42,670 nt of DNA from Candidatus Zixiibacteriota bacterium. Its GTDB lineage: Bacteria; Electryoneota; B3-LCP. A program made the position numbers and the translations under genes. The notes beneath the pieces are model-generated. The model saw only the letters and a program-made list of their open reading frames with translations. It had not been told where the DNA came from and did no database searches. The first letter of the stretch is position 1, and each line of letters opens with the position of its first letter. Below, one piece after another: positions 38,391 to 42,670 of the stretch. Location: NCBI GenBank assembly GCA_003599535.1, contig QZKQ01000132.1, forward strand, positions 1-42,670, written 5' to 3'.

Positions 38391-39146
38391 TCACACGATG
38401 TAGTACACCTGGGGTTGGGTGCCCAGGTTGGGTTTACGACGCAGGGTATAGCGCGACTTCAGCAGCTCCCGCACCGGGGAATCGGGGTCGCCCAGATCGC
38501 CGAAGACCAGGGCCCCGGCGGGGCAGGCTTCCACGCAGGCGGGCAACTGGTTGCGGGTCAGGCGCTCCTCGCACAGGGTGCACTTCTCCACCACCCCCTT
38601 GGTGCGGGTGGGGAAATCCTTGTGCGGTTCGGCCAGGTGTTTGCGCGGGTCCTGCCAATTGAAGCTGCGCGATCCGTAGGGGCAGCCCACGATGCAGTAG
38701 CGGCAGCCGATGCAGCGGTGCCAGTCCATCATGACAATGCCGTCGTCCCGCTTCCAGGTGGCCTGGGTGGGGCAGACGCGCACGCAGGGCGGGTTTTCGC
38801 AGTGGTTGCAGGTCACCAGGACCGGACCGTGGCGCAACTGCTCGTCCAGATAGGGGTGTTCCTGATCATGGAAGGTGTGGTGGAAAGACTCCTTCCACAC
38901 CCATTTGATCTCCTCGTCCGGCCGGTCCATTTTCGGCACGTTGTGGGCCTGGTGGCAGGCGGCGATGCAGACCTCGCAGTCGCCCGCTTCCTGGCACTTG
39001 CGCAGGTCCATCACCATGGCCCAGCGGCGCTGCGCCAGGGGCGAATGGGCGGGGATTTCCGCCGCGGCGAACAGGTCCAGGGCGGGGCGCGCGGCCAGAC
39101 CCAGGGCGCCCAGGCCGGTCAGTTTAACGAAGAGCCGTCGATCCAT
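38391..39146 (-). CDS. dsrO: DsrMKJOP periplasmic ferredoxin DsrO
   Basis: A 251-residue Fe-S protein of the DMSO-reductase B-subunit type, with cysteine clusters such as CNHCENPPCVRVCP, CIGCRYCIVGCPYG and CTLCEERLTRNQLPACVEACP. The N-terminus MDRRLFVKLTGLGALGLAARPA carries a twin-arginine (RRLFVK) signal, so the folded protein is exported by Tat, as known for DsrO. It links DsrP and DsrJ in the periplasm. GGGAG precedes the ATG. The gene overlaps the end of dsrJ by 23 bases. Confidence 0.95.
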   Translation of the reverse strand: MDRRLFVKLTGLGALGLAARPALDLFAAAEIPAHSPLAQRRWAMVMDLRKCQEAGDCEVCIAACHQAHNVPKMDRPDEEIKWVWKESFHHTFHDQEHPYLDEQLRHGPVLVTCNHCENPPCVRVCPTQATWKRDDGIVMMDWHRCIGCRYCIVGCPYGSRSFNWQDPRKHLAEPHKDFPTRTKGVVEKCTLCEERLTRNQLPACVEACPAGALVFGDLGDPDSPVRELLKSRYTLRRKPNLGTQPQVYYIV

Positions 39147-39540
39147 CCTTGGTCTCCCGGGCCCCGATGTGGCAGTCCCAGCAGTAGGGACTGACCGCCA
39201 GGGCGTTATGACAGCGGTCGCAGAACACTTCCTGCTTGTTGTGGCAATCCATGCAGGTGCGGTCCAGGCTGCGGTCGAAATGGCGGCCGTCCACGGTCAC
39301 GAAACCGCGCTCGCCGTCGCGCACTACCGTCTCGCGCCACTCGTTCAGCAGGTCCATGTGGTTGGCTTTCATGTACTCGGCCTCGCGCACGCACCGATCC
39401 TTGCCGGGCACGTCGCGGGTGGAGATTTCCGGGTCTTCCAGCGGCGCGGTGCCGCGCAGCAGGTTGGTCCACAGCGGCAGCGTGACCAGGATCAGGAAGA
39501 TCACCAGGCCGAAGACGATCTTGCGGAAATCAGGCGGCAT
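39124..39540 (-). CDS. dsrJ: DsrMKJOP triheme cytochrome c DsrJ
   Basis: A 138-residue cytochrome. An uncleaved N-terminal helix (IVFGLVIFLILVTLPLW) anchors it, and three heme-binding motifs follow: CMDCH (96-100), CDRCH (107-111) and CWDCH (120-124). Cys50 in DRCVREAEYMK matches the conserved cysteine reported to be the unusual axial ligand of one DsrJ heme. Its periplasmic partner redox reaction is not settled in the literature. The gene overlaps dsrK by 11 bases and dsrO by 23, showing tight translational coupling. Confidence 0.96.
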   Translation of the reverse strand: MPPDFRKIVFGLVIFLILVTLPLWTNLLRGTAPLEDPEISTRDVPGKDRCVREAEYMKANHMDLLNEWRETVVRDGERGFVTVDGRHFDRSLDRTCMDCHNKQEVFCDRCHNALAVSPYCWDCHIGARETKDGSTALR

Positions 39541-41155
39541 CCTGCACCTCCTTGGCCGGTTTGACCAACGGTTGTCCGCGCAGGTCGGTGTCGCGTTCCT
39601 TTTCGCCCTTCATGACCAGGGCGTTGCCGACCAGCTCGTGCACCCCGCCCACTTCCATGCCGGGAACCCAGTATTCCAACAGGGGCGGCAGGGTGGCTTT
39701 GTCAATGGCGCACATGCAGATCAGAATGTTGGCTCCCTTGCTGTCGCGCACGTGCTTGACCGCGTTGGCCCGGGGGAGGCCGCCGCGCAGGCGGTTCTCC
39801 ATGTTTTCGTCGGTGCCCAGCCCCGAACCGCTACCGCAGCAGAAGGTCTGCTCGCGGATGGTGTCTTCCGGCATTTCGTAATAATGGTTCATCACCCGGC
39901 GCATGATGTAGCGCGGCTCTTCGAAGAGCCCCATGCAGCGGGCCGGGTTGCAGGAATCGTGGAAGGTGGCCTTCCAATGGTCGTTGCGGCTGGGGTCCAG
40001 CTTCAGCTTGCCGTGGCGGATCAGGTCGGCGGTGAATTCGCTGATGTGCACCATTTTGGTCGAGGCGGCGTTGTTGAACACGGTGCCGGTCAGGGGCGAC
40101 TTAGGCATCTGGAGGAAGTCCGCCGGGCCGTTCATGGTGTCCATGTACTGGTGCAGCACCCGCCACATGTGGCCGCATTCCCCGCCCAGGATCCACTTCA
40201 CCCCCAGGCGCCTGGCTTCGGCGTAAATCTTGGCGTTCAGCCGCTTGATCATCTCGTGGGAATGGAACAGCCCGAAGTTGCCGCCTTCGGAGGCGAAGGA
40301 GCTGAAGGTGTAGTCCAGCCCGATCTCGTGGAACAGGGCCAGGTAGCCCAGCAGGGTGAAGTAGTGGGGGCTGGCGAAGTAGTCGGCCGAGGGGGTGACG
40401 AAGAGGATCTCGTGCCCCTTCTCGTTGATGGGCACCTTGATGGGGACGCCGGTCAGGTCGGACAGCTCGTCGGCGGCGAAATCCAGGCTGTCCTTGAAGC
40501 CGTGCGGCTGGATGCCCAGGTGATTGCCGGTGCGGAAGCAGTTGGCCAGCGGGGTATTGACCCATTCGATGGACAGGCCCAGCAGGTTCAGCAGCTCCCG
40601 ACCCATCATGGTGATTTCGGCGGTGTCAATGCCGTAGGGGCAGTAGACCGAGCAGCGGCGGCATTCGGTGCACTGGTAGAAGTAGTAGAACCACTCCTTC
40701 AGCACCTTTTCGTCCAGGTCGCGGGCGCCGACCATCTTGCCCATGATCTTGCCCGCCTTGGTGAATTCCCGGCGGTAGACCGAACGCAGCAGCTCGGCGC
40801 GCAGCACGGGCATGTTCTTGGGGTCGCCGGAGCCGATGTAGAAGTGGCACTTGTCGGCGCAGGCCCCGCAGCGCACGCAGATGTCCATGAACACTTTGAA
40901 GGTGCGGAAGCGCTGCAAGCGTTCGCGCATGCCTTCGAAGATGATCTGCTTCCAGTTGGGGGGCAGTTGCCAGTCGGCGTCGGAGGGCTGCCATTTCTTG
41001 GGTAAGGGCAGGTCCAGGTACTTCAGTGTATCCGGCACGGCGCCGTAACACCAGGTCCCCTTGCGAAATTCGACATCCGGGTCCATCCACCCCTTGGCGG
41101 GGGGCTGGTAATTTATCCGGGCGAGCTCTTCGGGTTTCAGCTTGCCTTGGGACAT
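39530..41155 (-). CDS. dsrK: DsrMKJOP catalytic HdrD-like subunit DsrK
   Basis: A 541-residue Fe-S protein at the cytoplasmic face of the complex. Two 4Fe-4S motifs are C93/96/99/103 and C162/165/168/172. The HdrD-like catalytic region contains HDSCNPARCMG, CCGSGSGLG and ILICMCAIDKATL. DsrK is thought to reduce the DsrC trisulfide or disulfide formed by DsrAB, so a dsrC and dsrAB must lie elsewhere. AAGGAG precedes the ATG, and the start overlaps dsrM by 19 bases. It differs clearly from the paralogue at 3709-5325, which has a longer N-terminus and the CAPCSNC motif. Confidence 0.96.
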   Translation of the reverse strand: MSQGKLKPEELARINYQPPAKGWMDPDVEFRKGTWCYGAVPDTLKYLDLPLPKKWQPSDADWQLPPNWKQIIFEGMRERLQRFRTFKVFMDICVRCGACADKCHFYIGSGDPKNMPVLRAELLRSVYRREFTKAGKIMGKMVGARDLDEKVLKEWFYYFYQCTECRRCSVYCPYGIDTAEITMMGRELLNLLGLSIEWVNTPLANCFRTGNHLGIQPHGFKDSLDFAADELSDLTGVPIKVPINEKGHEILFVTPSADYFASPHYFTLLGYLALFHEIGLDYTFSSFASEGGNFGLFHSHEMIKRLNAKIYAEARRLGVKWILGGECGHMWRVLHQYMDTMNGPADFLQMPKSPLTGTVFNNAASTKMVHISEFTADLIRHGKLKLDPSRNDHWKATFHDSCNPARCMGLFEEPRYIMRRVMNHYYEMPEDTIREQTFCCGSGSGLGTDENMENRLRGGLPRANAVKHVRDSKGANILICMCAIDKATLPPLLEYWVPGMEVGGVHELVGNALVMKGEKERDTDLRGQPLVKPAKEVQDAA

Positions 41156-42147
41156 GACTTCTCCTTATCCAGGGGCAAACCGGCCGCTTTCATGACCTCG
41201 TGGAATTCCTCTTCATATTCCTCGTAGGTATGCACTTTGACCGGATAATTCCAGGGATTCACATGCCGCCGCATGCGATTGTCGTTGGGCAGGTTGCGGG
41301 TGGGGCTCAGGAACACCCCGCCCAGGTGCATCAACTTACTGAAGGGGAGATAGACGATCAGGCTGCTGACCAAGAAGAGGTGGACGAAGAACATCGCCCC
41401 GACCCCTTCCGGCACCACGGGCTGCAGGCTGAGCAGGCCTACCGCCAATTGCTTCACGCCCAGCAGGTCCACCTTGAAGAAGTAGCGCATCAGCACGCCG
41501 GTGACGGCGATGGCGGCGATCAGCAGCAGGGGGAAGTAGTCCGCAGCGTGGGAGATGTAGCGCACCCGGGCGTCCAGCAGGCGGCGTCCCAGCAGGAAGG
41601 CCACCGCACCCAGCAGCAGGGCATCGGTGACGTACAGGACCGGCAGGCCGACCTGGAAGAAACCGTCCAGGCCCTGGATGGCCGTCACCCAAGCCGGGGT
41701 CGGTTCCACGAAGTACTTGAAGTGCCGCAGGAAAACCACCAGGAAGGCGTAGTGGAAGGCCAGGGCGGCGGCCCAGAGCCACTTGCTGGATCCATAGGCC
41801 AGTTTCGGCCCTTCCCTCAGTTCCACCCGGGTGTTGCGGAACAGGGAGCGGAAGCAGAGGATCTCCAGGGCCATGCGCCCGATCGTGCCCCAGGCGCTGT
41901 GAGGGTTGTCCAGGCGGCTGCTCTTGATCCAGTCCAGCGACTTCTGCTGCCCGCCGGCGGTGGGGATGCGGAAGGGCACGGGGACCCTGGCCCACCCCAG
42001 GATGCGGGCGGTGAAGCCGGCCAGGAAGATGGCCAGGGCGGCGTAGGGGATGACTACGCCCCAGAAGGCGTGGCCTCCCGCGGCGGCGCCGAGGGCAGGT
42101 ATGGCGATCAGCAGTGCGACGACGAACAGGGAAAATCCGAAGGTCAT
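41137..42147 (-). CDS. dsrM: DsrMKJOP cytochrome b subunit DsrM
   Basis: A 336-residue membrane protein of the NarI-like type that exchanges electrons between menaquinone and DsrK through b hemes. Helices near 5-25, 28-48, 120-140, 158-178, 195-215 and 238-260 are visible, with FHYAFLVVFLRHFKYF and FVHLFLVSSLIVYLPFSKLMHLGG giving suitable histidines. I chose the ATG at 42147 because GGAGGA precedes it and it overlaps the upstream stop (ATGA). The track start at 42450 adds 101 Pro/Arg-rich residues from a shadow frame. Confidence 0.95.
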   Translation of the reverse strand: MTFGFSLFVVALLIAIPALGAAAGGHAFWGVVIPYAALAIFLAGFTARILGWARVPVPFRIPTAGGQQKSLDWIKSSRLDNPHSAWGTIGRMALEILCFRSLFRNTRVELREGPKLAYGSSKWLWAAALAFHYAFLVVFLRHFKYFVEPTPAWVTAIQGLDGFFQVGLPVLYVTDALLLGAVAFLLGRRLLDARVRYISHAADYFPLLLIAAIAVTGVLMRYFFKVDLLGVKQLAVGLLSLQPVVPEGVGAMFFVHLFLVSSLIVYLPFSKLMHLGGVFLSPTRNLPNDNRMRRHVNPWNYPVKVHTYEEYEEEFHEVMKAAGLPLDKEKSCPKAS

Positions 42148-42670
42148 GTCTCCTCCCCGGTTGCGGGAGCTTCCGTCGGGTCGGCGGCGCCCATGCGCCG
42201 GGCCAGGTAGGTGCTGCGGCGCCATTCCCCGATCCTGATCTGGTACATCGTTTCCCGCGCCTCCATGTAACGGTCGAAGGCCGCCAGCAGCAGGCGGTCG
42301 AGGCGCATCTCCAGGTCCTGCAATTCGCTGCGTAAATTCTGCTGGTGAAGATCCGGCTCCAGGGTTTCCCGCAGAGCCTGTTTCAACAGGGGGATGAAAT
42401 TCAGCGCGACGGAGGGGTCGAACCCCTGCACGGCGCGGATCTTGATCCAATCGTCCGATAAGGCCGCGGAGTCGCTGGCGGGGTCGCCGCCGGCCAGGGC
42501 GTCCAGGAGAGCCTCCATCTGGCCGTCCAGGGCCGCGCCTACGGGATTCTGGAACCGGCTCCTGCGGTTGCCGAAGAAGGCCCGGGCGTCCGGGGGATAG
42601 CTTTCCAGGATGAGGCTCTGCCAGCAGTTGCGCAGGGCGGGCCGGCGCTGGGTCAACAGTTCACCAAGGT
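42144..42670 (-). CDS. RsbRD_N-domain protein, start beyond right edge
   Basis: The last 175 or so residues of a soluble protein. The frame stays open to the window end (LGELLTQRRPALRNCW...), so the TTG start in the track is not the real one. The region around SLILESYPPDARAFFGNRRSRFQNPVG matches the RsbRD/RsbT co-antagonist N-terminal type. Such proteins are common directly before dsrM in sulfate reducers, but their job there is not known to me. It overlaps dsrM by ATGA, so it belongs to the dsr transcript. The C-terminal part is helical and acidic. Confidence 0.75.
   Translation of the reverse strand, partial: LGELLTQRRPALRNCWQSLILESYPPDARAFFGNRRSRFQNPVGAALDGQMEALLDALAGGDPASDSAALSDDWIKIRAVQGFDPSVALNFIPLLKQALRETLEPDLHQQNLRSELQDLEMRLDRLLLAAFDRYMEARETMYQIRIGEWRRSTYLARRMGAADPTEAPATGEET

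Noticed and set aside
1-42670. tRNA, rRNA, CRISPR arrays, insertion sequences, riboswitches
   Set aside because: I looked for tRNA T-loop patterns, regularly spaced repeats, transposase proteins and terminal inverted repeats, and saw none that I could support.
26742-42670. dsrAB, dsrC or dsrD in the sulfate-reduction block
   Set aside because: No ORF shows siroheme-binding or DsrC features. The HdrD-like and ferredoxin proteins are all accounted for as DsrK, DsrO, Qmo and Apr subunits.

Overview
The window reads as one high-GC chromosome segment from a sulfate-reducing bacterium. It holds sat, aprBA, qmoABC and dsrMKJOP, the sulfate activation and APS reduction genes plus both membrane complexes that feed electrons to the pathway. 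dsrAB and dsrC are not present. An RsbRD_N-type gene in front of dsrM, a DsrMK-like pair, and two-component proteins lacking DNA-binding domains fit Desulfobacterota best. The phylum cannot be fixed from sequence reading alone, and a lineage carrying a transferred pathway is possible.

Layout. (1) 1-1.73 kb, minus strand: 5' part of a secreted protein gene behind a clear sigma70 promoter, then a membrane-anchored MsrB-MsrA fusion. (2) 2.0-5.3 kb, plus strand: a NifX/NifB-like protein with an added Cys-rich half, followed by a cytochrome b / HdrD-like pair resembling DsrMK or TmcCB, ending at a strong hairpin terminator. (3) 5.5-23.4 kb, minus strand: about 18 kb of tightly packed genes joining anion transport to phosphorelay signalling. 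In transcription order these are a DASS transporter, a dCache histidine kinase, a CBS protein, a receiver-DASS fusion, a stand-alone receiver, a SulP permease with a CxxCH loop, a kinase-like/BON-like/receiver protein, a second dCache kinase, a receiver, a kinase-like protein with a degraded ATPase domain, a receiver, a small membrane protein, a TauE/SafE exporter, a PEP-synthase-like protein and a second CBS protein. None of the five receivers carries a DNA-binding domain. (4) 23.4-25.4 kb: a 748-base regulatory intergenic region and a divergent glutamyl-tRNA-reductase-like gene on the plus strand. (5) 25.4-26.5 kb, minus: a zinc-ribbon protein and a YkgJ cysteine-cluster protein. (6) 26.7-42.7 kb, minus: RsbRD_N protein (cut by the window edge)-dsrMKJOP, a CoA-disulfide-reductase-like/rhodanese protein, then qmoC-qmoA-qmoB-sat-aprB-aprA with a terminator after aprA.

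How it may work together. Sat makes APS, AprBA reduces it to sulfite with electrons from quinol through Qmo, and DsrMKJOP serves the later sulfite step. Region 3 carries three predicted sulfate-type importers and one sulfite/organosulfonate-type exporter. One importer has a phosphoacceptor receiver fused to its cytoplasmic N-terminus, and another has a predicted periplasmic c-type heme motif. My main inference is that region 3 encodes post-translational, phosphorelay- and possibly redox-controlled handling of sulfur oxyanions. Rex-like boxes lie in front of the DASS gene that heads region 3 and in front of qmoC, and an 18-base motif TTGTGAA-N5-TAGCAT is shared by the DASS and NifX-like operon heads. 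This suggests that transport and sulfate reduction may answer to one redox regulator. These are readings from sequence; no searches were run.
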